Below, one piece after another: positions 26,887 through 41,800 of a stretch of 64,000 nt of DNA. A model generated the notes under the pieces. The model was not told the DNA's origin. It searched no databases and saw nothing but the letters and a program-made list of their open reading frames with translations. The first letter of the stretch is position 1. Each line of letters begins with the position of its first letter. This stretch comes from Pagrus major. Its lineage: Eukaryota; Chordata; Actinopteri; Spariformes; Sparidae. The stretch is taken from positions 22,201,749 to 22,265,748 of the forward strand of contig NC_133237.1 of NCBI RefSeq assembly GCF_040436345.1, given 5' to 3'. A program made the translations under genes and the position numbers.

Positions 26887-28341
26887 ATGCTATTTAGTGA
26901 CCACACAGAGATTATCGCATCCATAGTGTTGTCTCTGCTGGTTTACAACGGTAATTATTAAACATCTTGTCAAAAATAAAAGACAGTAACCTACCAGTTT
27001 GGTAGGAGCACCCAGAGAGCACAGATCAGCAGAATTCAAAAAAATAAAAAATATAAAAAACATTAAATGGTAGAATGCTGAAAGCAATTGTGGCATTAAA
27101 TAGATTTTCATATAGGCAAAGTTCTTAAATGTAATCCTTTTAACTGTACAGATGAAATATTCTGTAATTTACAACTTCTAAATATTGGAATGGTGTGCAA
27201 ATAAAGCAATGGAATATACCAGCCATGCTCTGCTCTCTACTTTACGCAGCCAAAGACTCTTGCATAGTTAATGAAATACATGCATTAGCGTTTTCATGCA
27301 ATACTGCATTCCTTAATCATTCTCAACTCTGTACACAGACAACAAATAATACAAAATTAAAAAAACACAGACGATAAAAGCGGTGACGAAAGCTAGAGAG
27401 GAAAATCAATTCTGCAAAGTCTCATTTTCTCTTACATTTAACATTGATTTCTGACATCGTGTCTCAACAGGTATGTATTTGGATTAATTGGATATACAAT
27501 ATATATACTTCTCATATGGAGTACAGTACTTGTCTGGTCTTTAATGGCCTTTTGAGCTCTCAAAAGTCGCCCATGTTGCACTTTTTGGTAATTCAAACCT
27601 CAGCTTTCTTTATTCAACTGATGAATGAGATGATTACTAGTTATTGCTCTATCACTAGTATGTTAGCCGAGGCCGATTGGAAGCAACGGTTTAAAAAGTG
27701 TCATGACGGTACGTTCCTGTGACACAACACAGGACCAAAGTGTTCCTGTAGACATTCAAATCAGCTCAGCAATATGCTACAGACCTCTTTACTAAAGCTA
27801 CTGAATGTCTCATCTATCATGTTGTAAAACCTAAATAGTAATGTAGGCAATGTGGTGGCTATTAACACAAATGTTATGGGAAAAATGAAAATAGTTGGAA
27901 AACAAGGGAATAAGTTCTGTACAGAAAAACAATTCTGCCATTTGCCTCTTAAACACAAAATGATCTCAAATTATGAGCCCTAGTTTAATATACAGTAAGC
28001 TATATGCAGTATGTCTACTGATCCTTGTTTACAATGCCCCAAAAAGCTAAAAAATAAAAGTCCTCTAGAGGGTCCTCACATCCTAATGCACTGGGTTCTG
28101 GCTACATGAATGGATTAGTAATCCAATAAAGTTCTTATTTAACAGGTGGACAAACAATTGTAATGGCATGATCCAGCTCTAAATTGCACACAGACTTTAT
28201 AACAGGCAAACAAGATGGTGAAAGCCAAAATTACATAAAATTGTCCTGCTTCGATCCAAAGTGCCATGCACAGGTTCCTGATAGATTACAATGTAAAGTA
28301 GAAAAGAGCAGCTAAAGGAATACCACCACATTTGAACAGCA

Positions 28342-28347
28342 ATTTAT
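28342..28347 (-). terminator. Candidate proximal poly(A) signal AATAAA for usp31
   Basis: Minus-strand AATAAA followed by a moderately GT-rich stretch (aaatgtggtggtattcc). If used, it would give a 3' UTR of about 3 kb. Similar signals lie near 27607 and 26723. The sequence alone does not show which is used. Confidence 0.25.
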
Positions 28348-29981
28348 TATTTCTATGGTCAGTGACAGTTTGAACAATATATTCTCTCAGTAAAAAGCTC
28401 CCACAACATTTTGGGAGACTGGGCTGCTGCTCAGCTCGTGACAGTGATTAAAATCCTGAGAATACAAGAAGGATTTTAGTGTTATTTATGTCCATTGCTT
28501 AATAAGTAAACTGATGAGACAATCTTCTTCCTCTAAATGTCAGACTTGGTGCTCTGGTGTCACATTTTGAAGAGGGATGTTTGTAGTTTCTGTGGCCTAA
28601 ATAGTATTCTCAGGAGATGGCTGTTCAAATAAAACATTGCAGGGTAGAATTTGGACTCAAAGTGTCACCATATAGCAATTTTACTTGCCAAGAGTGCACT
28701 GATAAACAGCTTGTTGTGCATCTTTGAGTTGCAAATAAAAATGTCTGGTTAGAAAACAAGCTGCAGCATTCAACAAGAGAAAAATGTGATGGTTCCGTGA
28801 CACCTTACAGCTCATTTTTACATCACGAGATGTAGAAAATTGCTCTCAGTTACTCCAAAGCAAATCTCTCTGAACAAATACGAGTTAACACATATAAGCT
28901 CAAACCATACACAGACCATTTAAATAACAAACATCAATCCTTAAACTGCGTGGTGGTTCCTCTGAAACCATCTGAGAACCAATGTAAACCCGGTAGATGC
29001 TACAGAGAGAGAATAAGAGGAATAGGATTATGTTAATGTGTGAAGTAAAAACTACTTTCTAATGCTTGGATATCAATGATATAACCACATTCATTCGTTC
29101 AAAACATACACTATGCTGGTATCTAAAATATGAATATTGCAATTGCAGGTGGGGTAATTCTACAATGACAAAGCTGATTGTTCAAAACGAGACCAGCGAG
29201 CATCATGACAGCTGCAGTGACCGTATCCTGCCTCTGCTTCTATCATTTTACTGCGAAAGAAATATACTGTGCAGTGTTTGACGGTTGAGATTATTCAGCC
29301 TACATATCAGTATACGGACAACAACTTCTCAGAGACAATATAAATGTAGTTCAACTATTAATTAAATGGCTCGTTATCAATACTCTGTTTCAGCCCGATG
29401 AAGAAAAACATGGCAACGTGTTGTCTTCTCCAGTGAGGTACCACAGGTTATGATAAATGCTGCCGACAGGTGTCTGGTTCACTGAAGTGTGTGGTCACAG
29501 CTCTGAACATCAGCATTTGAAAATATGCTCATTTAAGAAACATCAGTGCCAGAGGAGCATCGGTCTGTAACAGCACCATGTGTAGTAAAGAGGTGATTTC
29601 TTCAAATGACCCCTGAAACATTGAGATGAATGTACCCTTTTACCATATCAAGTCTAAGGCCTGTTGACTATACTTTACGATATGTCTTTCACTCATGAAC
29701 AGACAACGTAGTAAAAATGAGATAATTACATTGTTAAGTTAGTGTGTATTTATATATATGACTGTTCTGCGTAAAAGAAAACTACTTTATCTATACAAAG
29801 TGCGAACAAAACAACATTCCTACTCAGTGATGCATACAGTAGTAGACTACAATGTTGCCAAAGGCAATTACTTGTTTCCATGTACAGCATTGGAAGGCGC
29901 TTAAGATCATTTTCATCTTGCTCATGGAAAGGAAGAATTTAGTTATATACCATTTACTTTGTCAATATCTGTACAGACATG

Positions 29982-30004
29982 TATATATATATATATATAT
30001 ATAT
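29982..30004 (+). repeat. (TA)n simple repeat
   Basis: TA dinucleotide run inside the putative usp31 3' UTR. Confidence 0.9.
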
Positions 30005-31322
30005 TTATGTATTTATATACTTTAAATTTAAAGGGTTTCATTCCAAAACACACCAGTCCTTTGAGAAAAAAAGACTGGCTAAAATACATTTCTATCGAAA
30101 AAGTATTAAACAAAAATAAAGTTTTAAAATATTGGAAAACGTGTCTCACTGTTTGTACCGACTCTAATTCTTCCTCATCTCAAATCCTTTTCTGTTTTGG
30201 TCCTTGGCCCTCCATCACCTCTGTGTTTTTATACTGTTTATGTTCATATTCAGGAAGGTTGAAGTCTTTTCAGCTAAGCGCCAATCCTTGATACTCTCTA
30301 CATGAAATGTGAATTCACTTATCAGTACATACAGATTACTAATGTCTTTCTCCATATCTTTGACAAAAAATACTCATACTAACCCTATTAATTAATGCGC
30401 GAGGTGTTCAGAGAAAGTGTTTGAAAAACAGATTGCAGGTTCTAATTAAAACAACCAATGAGAACTATATTTCGGAATGAAACTCTTTTGTTTGTGTGTG
30501 CGTGTATGTGTGAGCATATCAACTCAGTTTCAGCATCTGTCCAGAGAATATTTTTGATGTTACGCTTCTGTTGTCACTGATGTGCAGTTTAAAATGTTTA
30601 TAGGAAAGCAATGAGGCTTAGGCATCAACAGCCAGCTTATTTTCCTCTTAAATCTAAAGAGAGCAGAAATGCTACTCTGAAAGACAAACCATGCACTGTG
30701 GGTTCATACAAAGTGAGTATGTTCCTTACCCCCTTAATTTCAGCCTTTTAAATCAGGTTTTTCCAGCAGGATATTTAGCAAGCGAACTAAACTTACTGAT
30801 TGCAGAGCTGCAAAGATATAACACAGCTCGTGTCTGAAGGAAAGATAATTGGATTTCAAGATTCCAACAGGGAATTCTGTCAGCTGTCATATAGGCCTCC
30901 AGTACACACAATCAAATAGATTGTGCTCCACAGCTGAATGCATATGGTATGCTCATGTACCCTCCATGTCAGAAATCATCTAATGTGTCAAGCCATCACC
31001 CTGCACTCCCCATTTTCTTACTCGCATCAAACCCATTCCTAATGCTCAAAGGTGTAACTGACAGTATATACTGTTTTAAGAACTAGATGATGCAGTGCAG
31101 GTGACGTTCAGTTTTTTTTAACTTTAATCCAGAACAGCTAAAAATACTCTGAGCTGGCTGCCAAAGTTAAAACCTCATAGTTCCCATATGCATATGATGC
31201 CAGAGTCAAAAGGAAAACCATAACATCAAAAAATGTCTCTTTACAAATACTCCTGGAGCTCACTGGAACTTAGGCACAAAGAAAATAGCTGCATTATGTA
31301 AGTTCAATGTACTGTGGCTGTA

Positions 31323-32812
31323 TCATTGAGGCCTCTGTGTTGTACGTGCAGGAGATTGCATGCTTGATGACAGCTTTCGGGAAGATGCCATCCTCTCGAG
31401 AGGCTTCTTCCCGTTTGCGGGAGACTTGAGACTTACTTCGGAAGTGGAAGACTTGGATTTGCCAACGTTCAATAGAGTGCGACTGAGAGAGCTGGGGGGC
31501 TTGGAAGACGTCTTTGTCTCTGACTTCGTCTCACCTCCATGAGTCTCTGTAGATGTCTGCGAGGACACTGCATCTCCCGTTTTTCCCTTATCACCACTGA
31601 TGTCCTTGGCCTGTCCGTTCTGCTTGCACGTCCTCTCTGAGGCTTTTTTGGCAAGCAGGGTGCTTTTTCCTAGATCAGCCGACCGGCGGCTTTCCCTTTG
31701 TCGGAGGGCACTCTTGAAGAAAGACAAGCCTTTTTCCTCAGGTTTGCTGCTACGCTGCAGGTCTCTGTTTGATATGCTGGGTGAGCGCAGGCTAGTGACT
31801 GAGGAGCTGCTGCTGGAGCTCCTTATTAATCTCCTCTCAGGTCGGTTGCTTTCCCCACTCTTCGACAGTGGAGAGCGGGCTACCAAACTGCCTCGGAGAC
31901 TGTCGACCACGGGGCTCGTGTGCATAGAATCTCTGCTGAAGCTCCTTTCTACCAGCTTCTTCCGGCTGCTCGTGGAGCTTTTCTCATTGATAGTGGAATT
32001 CTTCTTTGACGTTGGCGAGGGAGAAGCTGAGGACTGTGGTGTGGAGCGGACACATGGCTTATGTTGTGGCGTCTCTACAGGATGAGTTGCCTCCTTTGTT
32101 TTGGAGGGAGTGCCACTTGGTGTAGAGGTGCTTTTCTTGGCATTTACACTCTTTTCTTTAGTACTGCTCGCCTTTTTGCCTTTCACAGGTGTACTGGAAG
32201 ATGATTCAGAAGCGGAGGTCTTGTAGGTCGAGCACAAACGTTTTTTGCAGGTTTTTTCCGTCTCCACTTTGCTGGAACTCTTTGTGGAACCTGTGCTTTC
32301 TGCCTTTGAACCAAAACCTCCAATACTGCTCTTACGTTTCTGTTCTTTGGAGGGAGTAGCTTGAGTGGGGAGAATGTTTTGGTCAATAGCTGTAATCTGG
32401 TTGTTGTTCTCAGTTGGCTCATTTTTGGTGCTCTTCTTTTCCACTGGTGTGGGAGCCCTGCAGTACATCATGTCGAGGAACCGTTTGTTGTTGTCCTGGT
32501 CACTCAGGTTGCTCTCCATCATAGACAGGGGAGACCTGCTGCCAAAGTAACGTTCATGTCTACTGTAGCTGCCAAAACAGGACGTGGACACCTTGTCATC
32601 GCAGGCTTCTCCTATCCTCTCCAAAGGAGGAGAACATCGAGAGTCGAGGGAGAAACGTGAGGGCGAGTTGGATCGCATGTGCAGCTTTGCAGAGAGAGAC
32701 CAAGAGGGCTTTATCCCACTGTCGCTGAAGGCTAAAGGGCTAGCGATGGATGACCTGGAGGACAAGCTCTGACGCTGGATGCTTCTCACAAAAGGGCGGA
32801 CAGAGAATCCTC
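31323..32812 (-). CDS. usp31: usp31 coding exon 16, last exon (residues 796-1291)
   Basis: A single 1,490-nt exon encodes the whole basic, Ser/Thr/Lys-rich and probably disordered tail. Conserved islands are GGFSVRPFVRSIQRQSLSSR at the start, PSWSLSAKLHMRSNSPSRF, KGLSFFKSALRQ (about 1156-1167) and the terminus SSSMQSPARTTQRPQ. Between them, low-complexity Ser-Lys-Thr runs diverge from mammals. Acceptor tttttag. Confidence 0.96.
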
Positions 32813-35800
32813 CTAAAAACAAGGAAACATTTTACAAAGAAATTAATTTTTGTGAAGGACGGTTAACTGGAAGTATCTTTGGCAACCCTGAATTAATCCA
32901 AATTAAAACAACATTTTTCAAGGCTATTAAAAACAAATGTATGCAATGCAGCATAAGAAAATTCAAAATTCAACCATAAAAAGAAAACCCATTATATATA
33001 CCCATTATTTTTGAATTCGTGCCAAAAGATATTTCAGCAGCTTTAATTTAAGGGTGTTAATAATCAATTTGTAAGTAATTATGCAAATTACCTTATAATA
33101 ATATATTTACTACTGTTAGGACAAGTAATGATAAGACAATTACAAGTTTAGGCACTCAAACATATTTGCAATAAAAAAGCTGGTTGTATAACAGAATACA
33201 TCATTTGAAGCACTATCCACAGTGAGATCTGTGGAAGTTGTAGTTAAATATCAGTTTGCCTGGCCAACATATTTGGGGCCTGTGCAGACCCTGTATTCTC
33301 TACATTTATATTAACCACACACAGCAGCTCCAGCCAACATCTGTCTCCATTTGGACTCACTCAGACTGTGAGGCTTCCCACAGTACAGAGCTCTCTCAAG
33401 CATGTTGTCTTGCTCGCCCCAGTCACATGTGACACATGTCCTTGTAATATTCTCCCTCTTTTATGTTAAATTTTATAATTGGATTTTGGAGTTGACATTT
33501 GTAAGTTCAGGTACACTTCGTACAAAGGTTTGTGTTCCACATGTTAAAAGGTGGAACACACTAATACACAATGAAAGCAAAGCTGTCTCTATGGAGTATT
33601 TTCCATTCATCATTTGCGTCTGATGGTTCACCACATGTATGATGTTGTATATTGGTGTTGGTCCTCTGAATTTAAAAAAGTCTGGTCTCATCTGGTGGAT
33701 GGATGAATGGTATTATTTAAACATATTTTTTAATCCAAAAATTAAAAATCAAAAGTTAATTATTAAGTTAGTGCTTCTGTTAGAACGTTGAGCCAAAATT
33801 TAAAATGAGTCAAAAAAAATAGCAGTTTATGTGCATCTAATCACAAAGCACCACAATCTGACACCCATAAAAATTAAATAAATACATGCATTGTCTCACC
33901 ATCATCTTCACTGCGTTCTCCAGGAAACTCGACTGACTCAGCCAGTGATGCCAAAGAAGTGCGTCTGGATGAGGCCCCAGAGGCCAAGCTAGCAGGCCTA
34001 CTGCCAGGTAACCTGTTGACCCAGTGGTCACATAGGGATGAACTGGTGGAACCTGCGGAAAAGTATTAAAAAACTCTTATATGACATTTTCCCCAAAAGA
34101 GTCTGACCTTTGTGGTCAGTACATGCACATTAAACTTAATTAAAAAAAGCAAAAGTCAAAACTTGTAATGCTTGACTCCAATTAATGTGTTTACATTGGT
34201 TGCTCGACATTCAAATGTTAGTTTGTCTCAAGTATTCAAAGTCAAACCCAAATTGTCACAATGTCACTGCTGTATATTGTATCTTTGTACTTTCATTCTG
34301 TATTGATCGCAATATGACTTGAATTATGAATACGTATGGTAAATATAGAACTCAGGAAAGGAAATAAAAGCTGACCAGCAACAGAGCTGTTGGCCGACCA
34401 CGAGGGAATAGCTGTCCTCCGCTGGTAGAACAGTATATAGGCCGTCTGCTGACACACGTCATCGTCAGCTACTGGTGAAACCTCACTGTCATCAAAGCAG
34501 TACCACTGACCATCAATGGAGTTCTTACAGTAGGCTGTGAGGGCAAAGCGAAGGAAAGAATGGGTCAAAATTGATAATCAACACATAACTATACAGTCTA
34601 TTCTATTTCCTGATAATACAACCTTTGAATCAATTGTTGATATCATTACCTGTGTAGTGGCCTCCGTGCATGTTCCCGTGGTGGTTGCACACAGCGTACA
34701 GGTCGTACAGGTAGTCATCTGGATTTCTTCCCAGGCCATATGGCCGTCTCCATGGCGACCAATGGGAAGGTAAACTCCAGCTGCTCTGGCTTCTCTTCAC
34801 CACATGAGGTGCCATGTCCATGCCCATCAGCGGGAACCTCACCATGTTCTGCATCTTCACCCTCCGATCCCCCTCCTGGAACAAGATAAAGAGATCAGCA
34901 TTTAAATTTATTCAAGCTCTTGATACTCAGAAAGTATTCGAATCATATTCAGGTTTGTTGCATTGTAGATGTTGTCATATGGTACATTTTCCCTTGGAGT
35001 TTTGGTGCACAAAAATAAACACAGCAAGTAGAGAAATATATAAATTTGTGCAGGAATGTGCAAAGTATTCACCAGGGGATGTAATACAGTTCACATTGGA
35101 TCTAATGGTTTCTATTATTATTATTATTATTATTTGAACAAGTGTTTGGTTGAGCTGACATACCTGTCTGAATCTCTTGAGATGCAGTATGAGTACGTCC
35201 GGCAGCGTCCATAGGCTGAGCTTGATGCGGCCCTGCTGCAGCTGCTTGCAGTGGGGACAGCGCCAGGCATCGTCTGGGGCCAGCTGAAACACACACACCA
35301 CCAATCAAGGACAAGCTCCAACCACACTGCTTATAAAAAAGGCCTCACACAGGATGAGGCCCAGAGTTTTGTGCTCGCTTCTCTCTATTCCCCCTCCAGA
35401 GCAAGCGCAGGCAAGAAAAACCACAATGCATATGTGGGTCTGTGCTCAGAATTTCTGGTTTATTCCTAACATAGCATTAGGAGTCAAATGCACAGTAAAA
35501 CCACAGAGAGTGGAAGACTGTTTGAACTTCAGCAGAAGAATAATAAGTGGGAAGAGAAATGTGAGACTATATTTCAAAATATACTCAACACTGACATGTG
35601 CCAAGGAAAATCTAAGATTTATTTTCGAACGTCAAACTACCGACAGTGATCAGTTCTGTGTGTATTTGTGTGTGCGTGCACCAGCTGTGTGTGTGGTCAC
35701 AATGTTACCTGCTCCTCCTTAGTGTAAAGCTGGAAGCACTGAGCGAGAGTGCAGGCCTGTGGCTGATGATGATGTTCCCTGTGCAGATACACACTCTCAG

Positions 35801-38800
35801 CATCAGGAATGTACTCCTCCTCAGTGTGTCCAAACAGACTGCGGGAAACATGAAGCACAGTTGTCCATTCATTCAGCAGCAACGTCATGTGACAATCAGA
35901 AAATCTCTCTCCAGAATATGTCCCCTTATATCAAAAAGAAATATTTAGTTTGTGTAATTTAGTTAAGTTTTTATAGTTTGTTTTTTTTAATTAAAATGGG
36001 TATTTGTCATGGGCATGTGCATGGGATTACAATACAAACACAACACTTTGTGAAGGCAACTGACTCAGTCATGTAGACAGCCTAGTCTCAGAAAACATGG
36101 ACCAATGGCTCCTCATGCTTGTTGGTTTGACAAATCTAAGACATCTCCAGTTTATTTTTATTGCATTTGTTGGGTTTGTAAATACAAAATATAATATCGG
36201 TTAGTTTTCATTTTTTCCCCAAAGTCAAAAAAGTCTATCTATCTATCCATCTGGTTTTGAGTTGTGTTTTTCTTTAATAACCTTGCTGGGGTGCAGCAGC
36301 ATTGAAAAGGGCTCAGAAAAGCTTCACAAACAATTCCTGCACAAACACGAACCATGTGTGCAGTTCGGTGTGTGTCTGTGTGTTAACCACACAATGTAGT
36401 AATTAGCTTAAGTGAGGAAATGTTGTTGATTGTGTAGGCGGAACTTCAGACTCCGGTGTTTACTTGGCTACAAACCACAACTGTTTTTTTACTCACACAC
36501 ATTTGTAAGTAGATTAAGGGAATTTATTTTTCAAAAAGCAAGTAATGTGATGAATAGCAGGGAATACAGTGGGCGGCACCTACATTCAAGGCTCAAATTA
36601 GGTTTAGTTCTGTAAAATAGCCCTTCATAAGTTCAACATGTGACTTGACAGTTTTTCTTTTCAGTAATCCTGCACACTGCGATGACTGTCATCATCAGTT
36701 TTCCTGAAATGGTGCCTTACCTTGAACTGTAAACTTGTGTCCTTTACTGACACATGACGGTGCAGTGATGTGTGGGCGAGATTGTCTTTGTTTAATTTGA
36801 AAAACAGGTACAAGGATTGGATGAGCTGACTGACCAACTGACATCTTTGTTTCAATAAATGATACTGTTGACACACGCAGCTACAAGATTCAGGCATATT
36901 ATTTTTCACAAGTTTGTATATTCAATTTTAAGACTGCTTCTGTCGTCTCAACTGTGTTTTCTACTTAATAATTTACACTTACACACTTGTTAGCTTGCCT
37001 ATTACACACAAAATTACATTCAATTACAATAAAATACACATTCGTGTCATGTCTACAAGGCAAGCTATTTTCGTCCTTTCATCCTGTGCAGAACAAAGAT
37101 ACTGCAGATAAAATAAAGCAACCTCTAGCAAATATTAATCTTTTTCACTCACTAGTCCTTGGTCTCTTTGTCCCACTCGACCACAATCTTCACATGTGGT
37201 GGCCCCCCTTGTCCACAGGACTTGTATGCTCTGCAGTGGGAACAAATGAAGACATAATCAAAAAGGGATTTTGAAACCCTTTATCTATGTGTGAAAAGCT
37301 TTTCTGGGAAAGGTTGTGTGCCACATAATCCATTTCAAATTACATGTAATTTCAAAATGGGGTCACTGTGAAGGAAATTTACTTTAGAGGGTAGCTAAAT
37401 CCAATACGGCTGTAAAACATGAAATCATTTAGTTACTTGTAAAAAACAGACATAAGTTCACAGTTGAAATATATTTCTGCCTTTGGTTAGGTTATACAAT
37501 TGTGTGCATAACAGAAAATATTTGTTATGAAAGCACATCCTGATCAGAAACAGGTTGGATCTCACTTTGATTTGTGCACCTCTTTGGAACAAAAATGTTG
37601 TGACTTGTTTTATTGTTGTGAACTTATGTAGGTGATACGTCAAACGTGTTAAACTGGCATTTTAACGAAGTCAAAATCATGTCAGGGCTTGTCAGCGAGG
37701 TAGGCCTATGAGAGAGCAACAGTACTGATATGTATAAAGAGAAGATGACAGGACGAGATGGATGTAATTTTGACCTCACCCAATTACCCAAGATCAGGCC
37801 TGTCTTTACCTTTGTGTGCATGTGTTTACGAAGTTTACTTTGATTTCAGCGGAGCTCACTTCCACCTCTCACTGACATTAACATCTAGAAGACTCTTGGT
37901 TTCAAATATCTACACCTCCCTGGATATACACTCATAAACTAATAGAGTATTTTAAACAAAGGTAAAGGTCTTTATGTTTGCTAGTAACGTTCAAGTTTTT
38001 CCACATTTCCAATATGAAAGGCGTTCCATCAGGAGATTTATGAAAGCACTGTGTACACAAATACATGCTGTGTTAAAGACAGGTACATTTGTGTAACTGC
38101 AAGACAAAATTACACCTCAGTCAAAAGGAACCACTATATAAATGTGTGATTGTCACGCAGAAGCAGAACTGACCTGTCCACAGTTGGGTGACACAGTGGT
38201 CTCTCATCTTGAGGAAGGAGGTAGGTGATACCAACAACGCCAACCACCCGAAGACTGAAAGGTCCAACCTACAAAGACATAACATCCTCAATACTTATAT
38301 AAGACCAGTATGTCTGACTTAATAACAGGGAGAGCGGATGTCTATGCATGACGTCACTAATGGTAATTGCACAACAATTTCACTGATTTCACGCCTTTTT
38401 CAGGCTCATATTTGAAATACACATTTTCTTGTCTCTTCAGTACAATATTCAATATTTAAGTCCAGCTGCTTGGTCCTCCTACCTGAATGTAGACCCCAGG
38501 CCTCAAAAGATGACGCATTTTCTCCAGGATCTCTTTCTGTAGAGCATCCCAGGTCACAGTGCGCTCCATGTACAGTACAAACGGCAGTCCGAACCTAAAA
38601 CAACATAAAGTGCGGAGCTGTTAGCAGTCATCAATTTCTCCAGGAACTTTTTCACAACACCTAGGGTGGACAATCTGGCCAAAAGATAAAATCACTATCT
38701 ATTTAATTGCAATCTTTTTTCTCAATTTCGAGGAAGAGCCTTGTGACAAAATGTATCAAATTCGCATAGGCATCTAGTTGGCTACATCATTCTGTCGGTT

Positions 38801-41800
38801 TGTTTACATAGCGCAGACCTACTATGAGGATATGTGAAGTTTGAGTAAGAGGACATTAAATGCCACAGTCTCTACGAATCACCTCAAAAGTAGATTGTGT
38901 ACACCTTCAAGATCAATAACAATCTAAAATCATCAGATTGGCCACCCCTAACAACACAAATAGCCCATCAAAGTGTTACTAAAATTTTTTGGGGAACTAC
39001 AAAAAAAGTAGATCTTGTGTTGGAAACCCCAGTCTTATTATTGACAAGAACAGGAGAACATAAAATATTCTGTACCTCTTTCCTTGGTGGCCGCTACAAG
39101 CTCTGTTACACACCAGAAGGATAATTTTTTCAGGTCCCAGGTTTTTATTGGGTGATGCAGTCAAAGGCGTCATTGCCCCCTGCATGAAAGATGGCGTCCT
39201 GCTGATTTCTGTCCCATATTTCAAGTTGTTATGATTCAGGTTTGCCAGAAGACTTCCTGTGAAAGGGACGAACAAGTCTCCATAGATTTCCTTCTACAAA
39301 TTTACTGTGAAAATGTGCAAAAAAGTAAGCATGATTTACCTCTTTTTGTGCGTATGTTTTCCAGTTTGAAGGTCTCTGGTGTCTCGAAGGCAAATATGGA
39401 GTCGCTCTCTTGGATGATGTCAAGATCGTCATCATCATCACAGAATGAACGATGAAAACCATCATAGTACATTTCAGTCAAAACAAACTGAAAAAGGAAA
39501 ATAAAGAGTACATTTAAAAGATTTACACTAACAGCATCCAGATTCTCTTCATGTTTTATGCGGTTACTGGAAAAACAACACAGTCATCACAATATCCTGC
39601 TTTAACCCTCATTAATATTTACTCTTGAGGCATTGTATCCTGCCAGCTTCAATCAATGTTAGCAGTCAGTTGCTGTTGCAGCCCTAAGCACTACTGTGTT
39701 AAAACCTGTCTTACTCTCTAAATGTGCAGTGAGTCCACTTCATAAAACACTGGGTTCATGACCAACTGCTGGTCAGAGGTAGAGCTGGCTTTAGGGACGG
39801 TGTGCTAACATTGTGTGACTGTAACATAGTCTCACTGTGTCAGACCCTGAGCTGATAAGAGACAGGAATAGCACCTGGTCCATGGGGATCTTGGTCTCAC
39901 GTGACACAGCATCTCTGAGGCGATAGACGGTGCTGTTGAGGGGAACAGCGACACCGATCCTCATGCAGTGAGAGTACTTCCCCTGGTAGACCACTGTCAC
40001 ATACAGGGGCCTGAAAAAAAACAGCCACATACATGACATATTTTACTAAGAAACACCATTTCTCACTATTTTCACAAGTTTTACAAACCAAACAATCAGT
40101 TGATTAACAGAAAATAACTATCAGATTAATCTGTAGTGAAAATGAATAATCAGTATTAGTCCTGCTCCACCTAAACTAATTGTAACAGTAAAATCCTGCT
40201 TTTACATCCATGCATGTGTAATAGTAATCTCATTATATACTATATAATAGTATAACAGTCACAGGATACATCTGTCTACATCTACATTTTTTTTTAATTA
40301 TATAAATAAATTATATTTTCATACTTTTATTTAAGTAACATTTTCAATGCAGGACTTACTTTCAATTACTGCTTACTATGGGGCGTCTTTACAGTGTGGT
40401 ATGAGTACTTTTACTCATACCAATTAATTTTGCAACTGAATATTTTTACGATATATGCAGTAGGGGGTCTGAAAATGTTGAAGACCCCTGTTGTATGATG
40501 TAAGATTATTTCCTCTGACTACACATATTTAACAAGTCTATTTACACCTCTAAAATGAACACACTGTTCCTTTGCTTTGAAACCATAAAGTGCACACTCC
40601 TCCCACACCTGTTAGCTGCCCCTCCTGCACACTCAACACCCCACACACTCTTAACACACCAGGTTACATTCCTTCTTCTGCAACTGCACATACTGATATT
40701 TGCATCAGAAACTTGTCAACACACACAAAGACTGATGTTCAATGAAAGTGAACTCATTCATTGTACTTCCTCAGAGAGTAAAAAAGAGGTAGAACAAGCT
40801 TTTATTTGGAAAGCCTTCTAAAGGGATTTTTGTAACAATATATGTTTACTTTAGTGATTACTGTATACAGCTTGTAAACTATTAATAATGGGTCATGAAC
40901 ATGCAAAAACCTGTCAACTGATCATGCTGTAGCACAGCTGAAGAGTGTAACTCACCGTGTGTGTGGCAGTGGGATCGGTAAGGAGATGCAAAGGAAGGGA
41001 TCAAACGTATTGCTCTGCTTTTGGCAATGTGGGCAGGTGAGGGAAGACCTGTTGGGACAAAATTAAACCTCTTAATAAAGCAGAGACATTGTGTAGCCAC
41101 ACTGAAAAGAAAACATGGAACTTAAACTGGACATAAAGCCTACCTGTACTGAGCCTGAAAAAGTTCTTGTACAAACGACCCAGCAGAGAGGGGAGGAGAT
41201 GGCCCCTCTATGCTTTGGTCATCTTCTTCAATAGGTGGCTGAACGAACAAAAACAGATTTTATTGGTCAGATTGAAAGGTCATAAACAATACCATCCTGT
41301 CAGGGTTTATAAGTTACTGTGAAAGTTGTTTATTGACTAGTTCCAGAGAATCAAGAGGAAACAAGACCAGGCAAGCCTCGCTAAGCCAGACTGTGATTGC
41401 AGTGAGAGACTATTTCAGACACCTGTGAGTTATGATGCAGTGGAACAAAATAGCAAAACCAACTGGAATAACTGGATGAGCAATAAGGCGGACATGTACA
41501 GTTATGACTTGGTTATGACAGTTGTGTGTGGACCACACATACATTCAGTGTTTCTCAATAAAACACCGAAATATCGCTTTAACAACCTTCACAAATCATC
41601 TAAATTCACCTTTATAGCGGGCCTGCTGTTGGGGTTCACTGTGTTGATGTCCTCGTGTACTCTGTCAAGCAGCCACAGTAGAAACTCTTGAGCATCATGC
41701 TGAGCGTTTCCCTTAAACTGGGTGGCATTTTTTGACACAGCATTCTGCAACAAACAGGGTGGCCCAGAGATCATAATGCATGCAAGGTCAAAACCTCATG

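Larger units (their letters stand above)
25470..31322 (-). other. usp31: Probable long 3' UTR of usp31
   Basis: No coding exon is seen in this ~5.85 kb. It is AT-rich, carries short TA and TACA repeats, and directly follows the usp31 stop. Mammalian USP31 mRNAs also have a very long 3' UTR (known). Minus-strand AATAAA signals occur near 28342, 27607 and 26723. At the far end, ATTAAA (25489-25484, minus) is followed by a GT-rich stretch, which suits a distal poly(A) site. The extent is inference; an earlier poly(A) site is possible. Confidence 0.4.

Noticed and set aside
31600..32085. 161-codon plus-strand open frame antisense to usp31 exon 16
   Set aside because: It is a shadow of the low-complexity Ser/Lys coding sequence on the opposite strand.
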